A DNA stretch of 64,000 nucleotides from Pseudomonas sp. ICMP22404 (GCF_006227205.1 NZ_VCNG01000008.1:124001-188000), one strand, 5' to 3'. Counted from the first letter of the stretch, positions 42,035-52,678 are shown. Notes: generated by a model not told the origin, from the letters alone. Made by a program: numbers and translations.

Positions 42035-42817
42035 TTATCGATAAACCCCGTTCTTCCCATGCCCCGTCATCGCTCGATTGCTGCGCAGGCTGATCATCGA
42101 CTTGATGTCCACCCATTCGATGCCCTGCGCCTTGAGGCGGGGCAGTTCGCGTTCGAGCACCGCCAGGGTTTGCGGGTAGGGATGGCCGATCATCACGGCC
42201 GAGCCCTGGCGGCGAGCCAGGTCGATGGCGGTCTGGAGCTGGTGGGCGATGGCGGCTTCGGTACGCTCGTCGTCAAGGAATACATCCCGCGACACACTGG
42301 CGAGGCCGATCTTCTGGGCTTCGGCGGCTGCGACAGTCTGGGCGCTGGTGCGGCTGTCCACGAAGAACTTGTGTCGCTGTTGCAAGTCCGCCATCAGCCA
42401 CGCCATGGCCTGGGGCTGGGCGGTCATGCGGCTGCCCATGTGGTTGTTGATCCCGCTGGTATAGGGCACGGCAGCGAACGCGGCGTCGAGGCGCTTGCCG
42501 AGTTCTTCAATCGGTAGCTCGGGATGCCAGGCGAACGGCCCGGTCGCCGGATCCATGGGCATGTGCAGCATGACGATCTTGCCGGCGCGGTGAGCCTCGC
42601 GGGCAAATTCGGCGGCGTGGGGCGTATCGGGCATGATCGCGGTGGCGACCGGGCCGGGGAGGGCCAATACCCGGCGATCCCGGGGCAGGCTTTGCCCCAG
42701 GTCGTCGATGATCAGGCTCAGATAAGCCTTGTGCGGTGAAGCCGCGGGGGTGTCGGGCGCCGCAAAGGCGGCGCTTGCCAGGCAGCACAACAGCCCGAGG
42801 ATGAAACGCAGGCCCAT
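42035..42817 (-). CDS. Divergent polysaccharide deacetylase-family protein
   Basis: A 260-residue exported protein: signal peptide to about residue 19, then SLIIDDLGQSLPRD with the Asp pair, MLHMPMDP, NNHMGSR and FFVDSRTS. The YibQ-type divergent deacetylase family is usual next to ctpA/envC. It begins 1 nt before the ctpA stop region and is the last gene of the envC-ctpA operon. Confidence 0.9.
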   Translation of the reverse strand: MGLRFILGLLCCLASAAFAAPDTPAASPHKAYLSLIIDDLGQSLPRDRRVLALPGPVATAIMPDTPHAAEFAREAHRAGKIVMLHMPMDPATGPFAWHPELPIEELGKRLDAAFAAVPYTSGINNHMGSRMTAQPQAMAWLMADLQQRHKFFVDSRTSAQTVAAAEAQKIGLASVSRDVFLDDERTEAAIAHQLQTAIDLARRQGSAVMIGHPYPQTLAVLERELPRLKAQGIEWVDIKSMISLRSNRAMTGHGKNGVYR

Positions 42818-42818
42818 C

Positions 42819-44135
42819 TCAGCGGCCGGAGGTGATGTTCAGTCCTTTGAGCAGACTCAGGGCCTGGGCCAGTTGGTAGTCGTCATCCTGCGGCATCGGC
42901 TTGGCCTTGGCGCCGGAACCGCTCGGTTTGTCGGCGCCGCCATTGCCGTTGCCCAAGTGACCTTGCAGGTCGGCTTCCTTGAAGTACTCGCTGTCCTGCT
43001 CGTTGGTGATCTTGGCCTTGCGTACCTCGATGTCCGGGACGATACCCTGGGCCTGGATGGAGCGGCCGTTTGGCGTGAAGTACAGCGCAGTCGTGATCTT
43101 GAGCGCCCGGTCGTTGTTCAGCGGCAGGACGGTCTGCACCGAGCCTTTGCCGAAACTGGTGGTGCCCATGACCACGCCGCGCTTCTGGTCCTGCAGGGCG
43201 CCGGCGACGATTTCCGAGGCCGAGGCGCTGCCACCGTTGATCAATACCACCAGTGGCACGGCGTCGCTCAGATCGTTGCCGGTGGCCGAGAAGCGCAGCT
43301 CGGAGTTGGCGATACGGCCTTTGGTGTAGACGATCAGGCCTTTGGTGATGAAGTGATCCACCACTTCCACCGCCGATTGCAGCACGCCGCCAGGGTTGTT
43401 GCGCAGGTCCAGGACCAGGCCATTGAGTTTCTTGCCATTGTCCTTGCGCAACTTGGCCAGGGCTTTGGCGACTTCTTCGCCGGTCTTGACCTGGAACTGG
43501 GTGATGCGGATGTAGCCGTAGCCCGATTCCAGCAGCTGGCTCTTCACGCTCTTGACCTGGATTACCGCCCGGGTAAGGGTCACGTCGAATGGCGTACCGC
43601 CATCGCGTACCAGGGTCAGGGTGATCTTCTGGCCGATCTTGCCGCGCATCTTGTCCACGGCTTCGGTCATGCTCTGGCCGCGGGTCGGCTGGCCGTTGAT
43701 CTTGACGATGAAGTCGCCGGCCTGGATCCCGGCCTTGGAGGCTGGTGTGTCGTCGATCGGCGACACCACCTTGATAAAGCCGTCTTCGCTGCCGACTTCG
43801 ATGCCCAGGCCGCCGAACTCGCCGCTGGTGCTTTCCTGCAATTCGGCAAAGTCTTCCGGCCCCAGGTAGGCAGAGTGCGGGTCAAGGTTGCTGAGCATGC
43901 CCTTGATGGCGTTCTCCAGCAGCATCTTGTCATCCACCGGTTCGACGTAGGCGGCCTTGATCCGGTCCATGACTTCGGCGAAGGTGCGCAGTTCGTCCAG
44001 GGGCAACGGTGCCTTGGTGGTGGCGGCCGTGGCGGCAGGCGCCGATGGGGCCGGTCCGGCGGCAAAAGCCAGGGGTGCACCGATCACGAGGGCGATCGTC
44101 AGGGCCAGCGAGGTGAGGCGGGACAAATGCAGCAT
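42819..44135 (-). CDS. ctpA: C-terminal processing peptidase, S41 family
   Basis: A 438-residue periplasmic protease: signal peptide, PDZ domain (EFGGLGIEVGSEDG to AGDFIVKINGQP), and an S41 catalytic domain with Ser in INGGSASASEIVAGAL and the Lys in SFGKGSVQT. It degrades or trims periplasmic proteins, and in Pseudomonas affects cell-wall hydrolases. The ATG at 44135 is chosen over the 44189 extension. Confidence 0.94.
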   Translation of the reverse strand: MLHLSRLTSLALTIALVIGAPLAFAAGPAPSAPAATAATTKAPLPLDELRTFAEVMDRIKAAYVEPVDDKMLLENAIKGMLSNLDPHSAYLGPEDFAELQESTSGEFGGLGIEVGSEDGFIKVVSPIDDTPASKAGIQAGDFIVKINGQPTRGQSMTEAVDKMRGKIGQKITLTLVRDGGTPFDVTLTRAVIQVKSVKSQLLESGYGYIRITQFQVKTGEEVAKALAKLRKDNGKKLNGLVLDLRNNPGGVLQSAVEVVDHFITKGLIVYTKGRIANSELRFSATGNDLSDAVPLVVLINGGSASASEIVAGALQDQKRGVVMGTTSFGKGSVQTVLPLNNDRALKITTALYFTPNGRSIQAQGIVPDIEVRKAKITNEQDSEYFKEADLQGHLGNGNGGADKPSGSGAKAKPMPQDDDYQLAQALSLLKGLNITSGR

Positions 44136-44167
44136 GTCGAACGAACTCCTTAATTGGATGGGCGCGC

Positions 44168-45460
44168 TTATCCTTGCGCACGACACCATTGGGCCGGGTC
44201 ACTGGGGCGACCCTGCTGACGAATTGCGAAATACAGCGCAGGCGTATCCTGCCCGCCACTGTTGCCGACCGTGGAGATGGACTCACCGGCCTTGACCACA
44301 TCCCCCGCCGACTTGAGCAGCGTCTGGTTGTGGCCATACAGACTCAGGTAACCGTTGCCGTGATCGAGGATCACCAGCAGGCCGGCGCCGCGCAGCCAGT
44401 CGGCGAACACTACCCGCCCGCCATGAACGGCATGCACCTGGCTGCCGGCGGATGCGCTGATCATCACGCCGTCCCACTTGGTGCGGGTGTCGTCGCCGCG
44501 GGTTTCACCAAAGCGCGCAAGCAATCGACCATTGACTGGCCATGGAAGTTTGCCCCGGGCGGAAGCAAAGGCGCCGCCGAAGGTTTCGCCATCGCTGGAA
44601 ACCAAGGCGCCAGGGCTGGGCTTCGTCGTTTTGCGGGGCGCATCGTCCGAGTCCGCATCGGCCTGGGCTTCACGCAAGCGCTTTTTTTCGGCTTCCTGCT
44701 GGGCGATCAGCGCTTTCTGCCGCGCTTCCTCTGCCTCTCGCGCCTGGCGGGCCAGGGTTTCCTCGATGGTCTTCAGCACGTTTGCCAGTTCGGCCTGGTC
44801 CTGCTCGCGAGCCTTGAGCTTGCTGTCCCGCGCTTTCATGTCGTCATTGAGCTTGGCCAGGGCCACCGCGCGTTCCTTGCGAACCTTCTCGAGTTCTTCG
44901 CGCTGAGTGTCCAGGCTGCTTTTCTGCACCAGCAACTGGGCCTGTTGCAATTCGATGTCTTTCTCGACGTTGGCCAGTTGGCGCAGGGTTTCGTTGAATT
45001 TCTTGAGTTGCTCCAGGCGTGCCTGGCTCAGGTAGTCGTAATAGGTGAGGGTGCGGGCGAACTTCTCGGGGTTCTGCTGGTTGAGCAACAGCTTGAGGTA
45101 CTCCTGACGGCCGCTCTGATAGGCCGCGCGGGCCTGGATGGCGATCAGGTGTTGCTGTTCAGTGCGCGCGCTCTGGAGTTTTTTTTTCTCTCCATCGAGC
45201 CGCTGCAGCTCGGATTCGCTTTTCTTCAGCTCTTTTTGCAGGGCATCGACCTGTTTCTCCAGGTTGCCCATCTCGGTCTCGGTGCCGCGCAGGTCTTTCT
45301 GTACGCCGGCTTTCTCTTCCTGCAGCTTGCCCAGCAGCTTCTTCAGCTCGGCAATGTCCTGGCGCGTGGCTTCCAACTGCTGTTGGGTTTGCGCGCGCTC
45401 GTCAGCGAAGGCCGGTTGGAGCAGGCAGGTCAGAGCGAGGGCTATCAGGACGCGAAGCAT
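44168..45460 (-). CDS. envC: Murein hydrolase activator EnvC
   Basis: A 430-residue exported protein: signal peptide, two long coiled coils (about residues 25-240) and a C-terminal LytM/M23 domain. The domain is degenerate: the HxGxD zinc motif of active M23 peptidases reads KWDGVMI here, while LYGHN is kept, as expected for an activator of amidases rather than an enzyme. It is required for daughter-cell separation. First gene of the envC-ctpA-deacetylase operon. Confidence 0.92.
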   Translation of the reverse strand: MLRVLIALALTCLLQPAFADERAQTQQQLEATRQDIAELKKLLGKLQEEKAGVQKDLRGTETEMGNLEKQVDALQKELKKSESELQRLDGEKKKLQSARTEQQHLIAIQARAAYQSGRQEYLKLLLNQQNPEKFARTLTYYDYLSQARLEQLKKFNETLRQLANVEKDIELQQAQLLVQKSSLDTQREELEKVRKERAVALAKLNDDMKARDSKLKAREQDQAELANVLKTIEETLARQAREAEEARQKALIAQQEAEKKRLREAQADADSDDAPRKTTKPSPGALVSSDGETFGGAFASARGKLPWPVNGRLLARFGETRGDDTRTKWDGVMISASAGSQVHAVHGGRVVFADWLRGAGLLVILDHGNGYLSLYGHNQTLLKSAGDVVKAGESISTVGNSGGQDTPALYFAIRQQGRPSDPAQWCRAQG

Positions 45461-45582
45461 AGAGGCGGGCGATACCAGGGAAAGGGACGGCCTAGTATGC
45501 CCGCCCCACGCCGCAAAAAAAACGCCCATTTGGGGCTGTGTGATAACTGGGCTGGTGTCAGGCGCCAAATCACCGCCAAACC

Positions 45583-45678
45583 TCTGTGGGAGCAAAGCTT
45601 GCTCGCGATGATGTCAGCACATTCGACAAAAGTGCTGGCCGTTCGATCGCTATCGCGAGCAGGCTCTGCTCCCACAGG
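45583..45678. repeat. REPIN (variant units)
   Basis: The units read GTGGGAGCAAAGCTTGCTCGCGATG and ATCGCGAGCAGGCTCTGCTCCCAC, with mismatched arms compared to the other copies. It lies between envC and gpmI. Confidence 0.85.
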
Positions 45679-45690
45679 GGGGGATGCTGA

Positions 45691-47220
45691 TCAGACCAGA
45701 ATCGAAGTCCCGGTCATTTCCGCCGGCTTTTCCATGCCCAGCAGCATCAGCATGGTCGGCGCCACGTCGGCCAGCACGCCGCCGTCGCGGACCTTGAAGT
45801 CGCGCTTGCCGACATAAATGAACGGCACCGGCTCGGTGGTGTGGGCAGTGTGGGCCTGGCCGGTGGATTCGTCGGACATCTGCTCGACGTTGCCGTGGTC
45901 GGCCGTGATCAGTGCTTCGCCGCCGACCTTTTCCAGCGCTTCGACGATGCGGCCAACGCAGGTGTCCAGGCATTCCACGGCTTTGACCGCCGCCTCGAAC
46001 ACACCGCTGTGACCGACCATGTCGCCGTTGGCGTAGTTGACCACGATGACGTCGTAGCGCTGGTTTTCAATGGCGTCGACGATCCGATCGGTGACTTCCG
46101 GAGCGCTCATCTCAGGTTGCAGGTCGTAGGTGGCGACTTTCGGCGAGGGGATCAGAATGCGTTCTTCGCCTGGAAACGGTTCTTCGCGGCCGCCCGAGAA
46201 AAAGAATGTCACGTGGGCGTATTTTTCAGTTTCGGCGATGCGCAACTGGGTCTTGCCATTCTTGGCCAGATAATCGCCCAGGACGTTTTCCAGGCTGCCG
46301 GCGGCGAAGGCCGACGGTGCGGGAATGCTGGCGGCGTACTGGGTCAGCATCACGAAACCGGCCAGTTTGGGCTGGCGAGCGCGTTCGAATTCCTTGAAAT
46401 CGTCTTCGACGAAGACCCGGGTCAACTCGCGGGCGCGGTCGGCACGGAAGTTCATGAACACCACGGCGTCGCCATCCTCGACCTTGACCGGTGTACCGAT
46501 GGTGGTGGCCTTGACGAATTCGTCGCTTTCGCCACGCTCGTAGGCAGCTTCCAGGCCTTCCTGGGCGGTGGCGGCGCTGAATTCGGCATTGCCATCGACG
46601 ATCAGGTTGTAGGCTTGGGCGACACGGTCCCAACGGTTGTCGCGGTCCATGGCGTAGTAACGGCCGACAATGCTGGCGATGCGGCCCTTGCCGAGCGCCT
46701 GGAAGGTCGTGTCCAGCAGCTCGATCGAAGATGCGGCGCTTTTCGGCGGCGTGTCACGGCCGTCGAGGAAGGCGTGCAGGTAGATGTTCTCGGCACCGCG
46801 CTTGAAGGCCAGTTCGGCCATGGCGATCAGGTGGTCCTGGTGGCTGTGCACGCCGCCATCGGACAGCAGGCCCATGAAATGCACGGCCTTGCCGGCCGCC
46901 ACGGCTTTGTCCACGGCAGCGCAGATGGTCGGGTTCTCGAAGAACTCGCCGTCGCGGATCGCTTTGGTGACGCGAGTGAAGTCCTGGTAAACCACACGGC
47001 CGGCGCCGAGGTTCATGTGACCGACTTCGGAGTTGCCCATCTGCCCGTCCGGCAGGCCGACATCCATGCCGCTGCCGGAGATCAGGCCGTTCGGTACGGT
47101 GGCCCACAGGCGGTCCAATACAGGCTTGTTGGCCGAATACACAGCGTTGGATTCGTGGCTGTCACTGTGACCGAAGCCGTCGAGAATCATCAGGACCAAA
47201 GGTTTAGGCGTGGTAGTCAT
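45691..47220 (-). CDS. gpmI: Phosphoglycerate mutase, cofactor-independent
   Basis: A 509-residue iPGM. Metal and active-site pieces LMILDGFGHSDSHESNAV, PDGQMGNSEVGHMNLGAGR with the phosphoserine, and ITADHGNVEQM are visible. It interconverts 3- and 2-phosphoglycerate using Mn2+. ATG 47220 chosen. Confidence 0.97.
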   Translation of the reverse strand: MTTTPKPLVLMILDGFGHSDSHESNAVYSANKPVLDRLWATVPNGLISGSGMDVGLPDGQMGNSEVGHMNLGAGRVVYQDFTRVTKAIRDGEFFENPTICAAVDKAVAAGKAVHFMGLLSDGGVHSHQDHLIAMAELAFKRGAENIYLHAFLDGRDTPPKSAASSIELLDTTFQALGKGRIASIVGRYYAMDRDNRWDRVAQAYNLIVDGNAEFSAATAQEGLEAAYERGESDEFVKATTIGTPVKVEDGDAVVFMNFRADRARELTRVFVEDDFKEFERARQPKLAGFVMLTQYAASIPAPSAFAAGSLENVLGDYLAKNGKTQLRIAETEKYAHVTFFFSGGREEPFPGEERILIPSPKVATYDLQPEMSAPEVTDRIVDAIENQRYDVIVVNYANGDMVGHSGVFEAAVKAVECLDTCVGRIVEALEKVGGEALITADHGNVEQMSDESTGQAHTAHTTEPVPFIYVGKRDFKVRDGGVLADVAPTMLMLLGMEKPAEMTGTSILV

Positions 47221-47372
47221 GGAATCCACTCGTGGCTGGTTAAAAGAAGACGATGGAAAAGGGACGGGCAGTTTAAAGGTAAGTTCCGGTGCCGTCACCG
47301 CCGGGCGGGGTTTGGCCGACCCTGAGTGCTGTGTATACTGGCCGACATTTTAACGCCCTGGAACCTCCTTCG

Positions 47373-47786
47373 ATGGTTGCTCACCTGATTGAATTTGCCA
47401 CTAACCACTACATTCTCGTCGGTATCTTCGTCGTACTGCTGGCATTGCTGGTCGCCCATACGATGCAGGGCGGCGGCCGCAGCCTGAGCACCGCCGAACT
47501 GACCGCGCTGGTCAACAAGGATGCCGGCGTGGTGGTGGACATTCGCCCGGGCAAGGAATTCGCCGCCGGTCACATTGTCGGCGCGCTGAACATTCCCCAG
47601 GACAAACTGGCCGCACGTATCGGCGAGCTGGAAAAGCACAAGGCCAAGACCATCATCCTGGTCGATGCCATGGGCCAGACGGCCGGTACCCACGCCCGCG
47701 AACTGATGAAATCCGGTTTCACCGCCGCCAAGCTGTCCGGTGGCGTGGCAACCTGGAAAGCCGACAACCTGCCCCTGGTGAAGTGA
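47373..47786 (+). CDS. Rhodanese-like membrane-anchored protein lacking the active Cys
   Basis: A 137-residue protein: membrane anchor at about residues 14-32 (YILVGIFVVLLALLVAH), then a rhodanese domain with VVVDIRPGKEFAAGHIVGALNIP. The catalytic loop reads VDAMGQTAGTHA; the Cys that carries sulfur in active rhodaneses is replaced by Asp-Ala. It is probably a binding or inactive variant, as in E. coli YibN. It is followed after 1 nt by grxC and then secB. Confidence 0.88.
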   Translation: MVAHLIEFATNHYILVGIFVVLLALLVAHTMQGGGRSLSTAELTALVNKDAGVVVDIRPGKEFAAGHIVGALNIPQDKLAARIGELEKHKAKTIILVDAMGQTAGTHARELMKSGFTAAKLSGGVATWKADNLPLVK

Positions 47787-47787
47787 G

Positions 47788-48042
47788 ATGACCCACGTCG
47801 TTGTCTATTCCAGCGATTACTGCCCCTATTGTTCCAGAGCCAAGTTCCTGCTCCAGAACAAGGGCGTGGCTTTCGAAGAGATCAAGGTCGACGGCAAGCC
47901 GCAGCTGCGCGCCGAGATGACCCAGAAGGCCGGGCGTACGTCCGTGCCGCAGATCTGGATCGGCAGCACCCACGTGGGCGGTTGCGACGACCTGTTTGCC
48001 CTGGAACGCGCCGGCAAGCTCGACGCGATGCTCAAGGCCTGA
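47788..48042 (+). CDS. grxC: Glutaredoxin 3
   Basis: An 84-residue glutaredoxin with the dithiol active site CPYC (12-15), the cis-Pro TSVPQIWIG and the GGCDD glutathione-binding tail. It is cytoplasmic and is reduced by glutathione. Confidence 0.97.
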   Translation: MTHVVVYSSDYCPYCSRAKFLLQNKGVAFEEIKVDGKPQLRAEMTQKAGRTSVPQIWIGSTHVGGCDDLFALERAGKLDAMLKA

Positions 48043-48077
48043 ATCCCCTAAAGAACCTGAAGTGAGAAGGATCTGCG

Positions 48078-48560
48078 ATGACTGACCAACAGAACACAGC
48101 TGCCAGCGAAGAAGAAGCCGCACCGCAATTCTCCTTGCAGCGCATTTATGTGCGTGACCTGTCCTTCGAAGCCCCGAAAAGCCCGGCGATCTTTCGCCAG
48201 CAGTGGGAGCCGAGCGTAGGCCTGGACCTGAACACCCGTCAGAAAGCCCTGGAAGAAGACTTCCACGAAGTGGTGCTGACCCTGTCGGTCACCGTGAAGA
48301 ACGGTGAGGAAGTCGCATTCATCGCTGAAGTCCAGCAGGCCGGTATCTTCCTGATCAAGAACCTGGATGCCGCTTCGATGAGCCACACCCTGGGCGCGTT
48401 CTGCCCGAACATCCTGTTCCCGTATGCCCGTGAAGCGCTGGACAGCCTGGTGACCCGTGGTTCGTTCCCGGCCCTGATGCTGGCCCCGGTGAACTTCGAC
48501 GCCCTGTACGCCCAAGAACTGCAGCGCATGCAGGAAGAAGGCAGCGCGACGGTTCAATAA
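48078..48560 (+). CDS. secB: Protein-export chaperone SecB
   Basis: A 160-residue SecB: QRIYVRDLSFEAPKSPAIF start, PNILFPYAREALDSLVTRGSFP and the LAPVNFDALY tail. It keeps preproteins unfolded for SecA. It follows grxC, as is usual in gamma-proteobacteria. Confidence 0.97.
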   Translation: MTDQQNTAASEEEAAPQFSLQRIYVRDLSFEAPKSPAIFRQQWEPSVGLDLNTRQKALEEDFHEVVLTLSVTVKNGEEVAFIAEVQQAGIFLIKNLDAASMSHTLGAFCPNILFPYAREALDSLVTRGSFPALMLAPVNFDALYAQELQRMQEEGSATVQ

Positions 48561-48586
48561 ACGTCCGACAGCCGGCTACAAAACCT

Positions 48587-48738
48587 GTGGGAGCGAGCCC
48601 TGTGGGAGCAGAGCCTGTAGGAGTCGAGCTTGCTCGCGATGGAGTCGACACGGTTCAACTTTAAACCGCGTCATCGTTCATCGCGAGCAAGCTCGGCTCC
48701 CACAAGTTTGGCTCTCACAGGGCTCGCTCCCACAGGTG
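48587..48738. repeat. Nested, extended REPIN
   Basis: Outer units (GTGGGAGCGAGCCCTG and inverse) and inner variants with GAGCTTGCTCGCGATGGAGTCG make a long nested palindrome. The inner 85 nt (about 48630-48704) reappear nearly unchanged at 63540-63617. Confidence 0.85.
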
Positions 48739-48759
48739 TTTCTGACTGACAGGAAGGGT

Positions 48760-49215
48760 TCAGGCGAAACCGTTCTGCCGCCACGCCTCGTAAACAGCCA
48801 CCGCCACTGTGTTGGACAGGTTCAGGCTGCGGCAGCCTTCGCGCATCGGCAGGCGCAAGCGCTGCTCTGCTGGTAGCGCGTCCAGTACGTCGGCCGGCAG
48901 GCCCCGGCTTTCAGGCCCGAACAGGAACGCATCGCCAGCGACGAAACTGGCGTCATGAAAGGGCCGCGAACCTTTGGTGGTGAAGGCGAACAGGCGCGGA
49001 TGCCCGAGGCTTTCCAGACAACTGGCGAGGTCTGCATGACGCTGCAAGGTGGCATACTCGTGGTAGTCGAGCCCGGCGCGGCGCAAACGCTTGTCGTCCA
49101 TTTCGAAGCCCAGCGGTTCGATCAAATGCAGGTGGCAGCCGCTGTTGGCGCAGAGCCTGATGACATTGCCGGTGTTCGGCGGAATTTCCGGTTGAAAAAG
49201 GATGACGTGAAACAT
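48760..49215 (-). CDS. trmL: tRNA (cytidine/uridine-2'-O)-methyltransferase
   Basis: A 151-residue SPOUT methyltransferase: MFHVILFQPEIPPNTGN start, FLFGPESRGLP and the knot RSLNLSNTVAVAVYEA. It 2'-O-methylates wobble position 34 of certain tRNA-Leu species. The 49215 start codon overlaps that of the divergent gene in the CATG palindrome. Confidence 0.95.
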   Translation of the reverse strand: MFHVILFQPEIPPNTGNVIRLCANSGCHLHLIEPLGFEMDDKRLRRAGLDYHEYATLQRHADLASCLESLGHPRLFAFTTKGSRPFHDASFVAGDAFLFGPESRGLPADVLDALPAEQRLRLPMREGCRSLNLSNTVAVAVYEAWRQNGFA

Positions 49216-49651
49216 GCACGGCTCCGATAACAAAGATGACGCGCATTCTACGCTGCAAACCGATGAGCGTTCGAAGCTATTCCCGCGGGTCATGGGCTCC
49301 CTGGCAATCTTTGGGTTGATGATTGGCTTGATGATCGGTCGCCTGACCAATCCCGAACCGAGTGTGTTGGAGCGGATCGAGGTGGGCGATGGGGTGCTGG
49401 TGGCCTGGTTCAATGACGAACCCAAGCTGCACGGGGAAATCGTCGATGGCTCCGTGGCGCTGTTGTTCGAAGCCGAAGGCCCGGCGCAGAAGGGACAATT
49501 GAAGCTCAACGGCAAGGACGTGAACTGGCGGGTGCGCTTGAGTGACAAGGGGTTGCTGCTGACGTTGGTGGCGGCGCGTCCATTGCGGGCTGAGTGGACC
49601 GGCGGCGAGGTGGACGACCGCTGGCGGCTGGAGGTCCGTCTCCAGGAGTAA
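49214..49651 (+). CDS. Membrane-anchored hypothetical protein divergent from trmL
   Basis: A 145-residue protein with a transmembrane segment at about residues 26-42 (VMGSLAIFGLMIGLMIG), cytoplasmic N terminus, and an extracytoplasmic domain of about 100 residues. No family recognised. Its start overlaps the trmL start on the other strand. The gene ends just before an unusual triple repeat. Confidence 0.75.
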   Translation: MHGSDNKDDAHSTLQTDERSKLFPRVMGSLAIFGLMIGLMIGRLTNPEPSVLERIEVGDGVLVAWFNDEPKLHGEIVDGSVALLFEAEGPAQKGQLKLNGKDVNWRVRLSDKGLLLTLVAARPLRAEWTGGEVDDRWRLEVRLQE

Positions 49652-49657
49652 TAAAAG

Positions 49658-49844
49658 AGGGGAATCCCCGGCCTGCCTGTACCAAGGTCCCCAAAACGGG
49701 AGGGCGATCGAGAGGATCCAGCCCTGGGTGTAAAGAAGGGAAACCTTGACCTGCCTGTATCAAGGCCCCCAAAACGGTGGGCTCGGATGAGCCCGGATAA
49801 AATGGGGAATCCCCGGCCTGCCTGTACCAAGGTCCCCGAAACTG
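49658..49844. repeat. Triple imperfect repeat of about 42 nt
   Basis: Three direct copies (49658-49699, 49737-49779, 49803-49844), with GGCCTGCCTGTACCAAGG, an irregular spacer and CCCCAAAACGG, are separated by 23-37 nt. Copies 1 and 3 are nearly identical, copy 2 diverges. Spacing is irregular and unlike CRISPR. Confidence 0.75.
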
Positions 49845-49918
49845 GGTAGTGATTGGGTTATTGCAGGGGGCGTGCCAGTTTTAAATGGCTTGTCACAAAA
49901 AACTTTTTGATGTTGCGC

Positions 49919-49951
49919 AAAGCCCCGTATTCCGGGGCTTTGGCTTTTTTA
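49919..49951 (+). terminator. Rho-independent terminator
   Basis: The stem AAAGCCCCG/CGGGGCTTT is followed by a T run. It lies about 270 nt after the nearest upstream gene, past the triple repeat. Confidence 0.85.
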
Positions 49952-50052
49952 TGAGGCGGTTTTCATGAAGTAGCGCGGTTGCCTTGGGCTCGAATGAAAC
50001 GCGCATTTGCGGTTCGTGGTGCATTGGTGTGGTGCACGGGACTTTCAAAAGC

Positions 50053-50127
50053 ATCGCGAGCAGGCTCGCTCCCACATGAATGCGCGGACACCGATGACCG
50101 AGGTGGGAGCGAGCCTGCTCGCGATTG
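50053..50127. repeat. REP pair in reversed order
   Basis: ATCGCGAGCAGGCTCGCTCCCAC, then after about 30 nt GTGGGAGCGAGCCTGCTCGCGAT. Confidence 0.88.
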
Positions 50128-50159
50128 GCCTTCAGATTCAGCGAAAAGCCAACGGCTGC

Positions 50160-51592
<1,433 letters not shown>

Positions 51593-51596
<4 letters not shown>

Positions 51597-52678
51597 GTCG
51601 ATGTGGCTCCTTGTTCCAGTGGCAGGAAGATCGAAAAGGTGGTGTGGCCGGGATGGCTCTCACACTCGATCAGGCCCTGATGCTGACTGATGATGTTCTG
51701 GGTAATGGCCAGGCCCAGTCCGGTACCGTCCGGACGGCCACTGACCATGGGAAAGAAGATGGTTTCCTGCAGCTCCGTGGGGATGCCCGGGCCGTTGTCG
51801 ATGATTTCGATCTTGGTCACCAGGCGATGGCGCACGTGGCCGATGGTGAACTGGCGCAAGGCGCGGGTGCGCAGGCTGATGCGGCCCAGGCGCAGCTCGT
51901 TCTGACTGCTGATGGCCTGCATCGCGTTGCGCACGATGTTCAATACGGCCTGGATCATCTGTTCACGATCGATCAAGACATCGGGAATGCTCGGGTCATA
52001 GTCGCGCACCAAGGTGATGCAGCCCTGGCTCTCGGCTTCCACGAGGCTGCCAACGCGCTCCAGTACTTCGTGGACATTGCACAAGGCCAGGGACGGCAGC
52101 TTGTTGGAGCCGAGCATGCGGTCCACGAGATTTCGCAGGCGGTCGGCTTCCTCGATGATGACGTTGGTGTAGTCCTTGAGGCTTTCTTCAGGCAGCTCCC
52201 GGGCCAGCAATTGCGCAGCGCCACGGATGCCTCCGAGGGGGTTCTTGATCTCGTGGGCCAGGCCCCGCACCAGCATCTTGCTGGTTTCCTGCTTGGACAA
52301 CTGCGCCTCTTCCTTGGTGATGCGCAGCAAGCGATCACGAGGGTGGACTTCCAGCAGCAACAGGGTGGCGCCGTTACTCAGGATCGGGGTCACCGCGTAG
52401 TCGACCGTCAGCGTCTGGCCGGTCAGGGCGGTGAGCATCGCTTCGCGCTTGGTGAACGGGTGAGCCTGCTCCACGGCCTGGCGCAAGGAGTTGAGTGCCT
52501 CGGCGGATTCGGTGAACAACTCGCTGATGAACTGTCCATGGCTGCGCTGGCCGCTGACGGCCAGGAGCATCTCCGCCGCCGGGTTCATGTACTCGAGGCG
52601 CAGTTCGGCGTCGAGCAGAATGGTCGCGGTGGTGAGGTTGTCGAGTAACAAGCGGTGTAGTGCGTCGCTAATGGTCAT
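51593..52678 (-). CDS. ntrB: Nitrogen sensor kinase NtrB (NR-II)
   Basis: A 361-residue cytoplasmic histidine kinase: PAS domain (LEYMNPAAEMLL), phosphoacceptor His in GLAHEIKNPLGGIRGAAQ, N box and GTGLGLAI ATP-lid. It phosphorylates NtrC under the control of PII. ATG 52678 is chosen over the upstream extension. An NtrC site lies about 220 nt upstream. Confidence 0.96.

Larger units (their letters stand above)
49652..50159. other. Repeat-rich intergenic region before ntrC
   Basis: About 500 nt with the triple repeat, a terminator hairpin (49919-49951) and a REP pair (50053-50127). No credible gene. The terminator has no gene close upstream, so a small RNA ending there is possible. Confidence 0.5.

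Noticed and set aside
48760..49830. Long version of the trmL frame reaching 49830
   Set aside because: The added part is antisense to the membrane protein and includes the triple repeat; TrmL starts at 49215 with its conserved N terminus.
49658..49844. Triple repeat considered as a short CRISPR array
   Set aside because: Only three diverged copies, unequal spacing, no cas genes.
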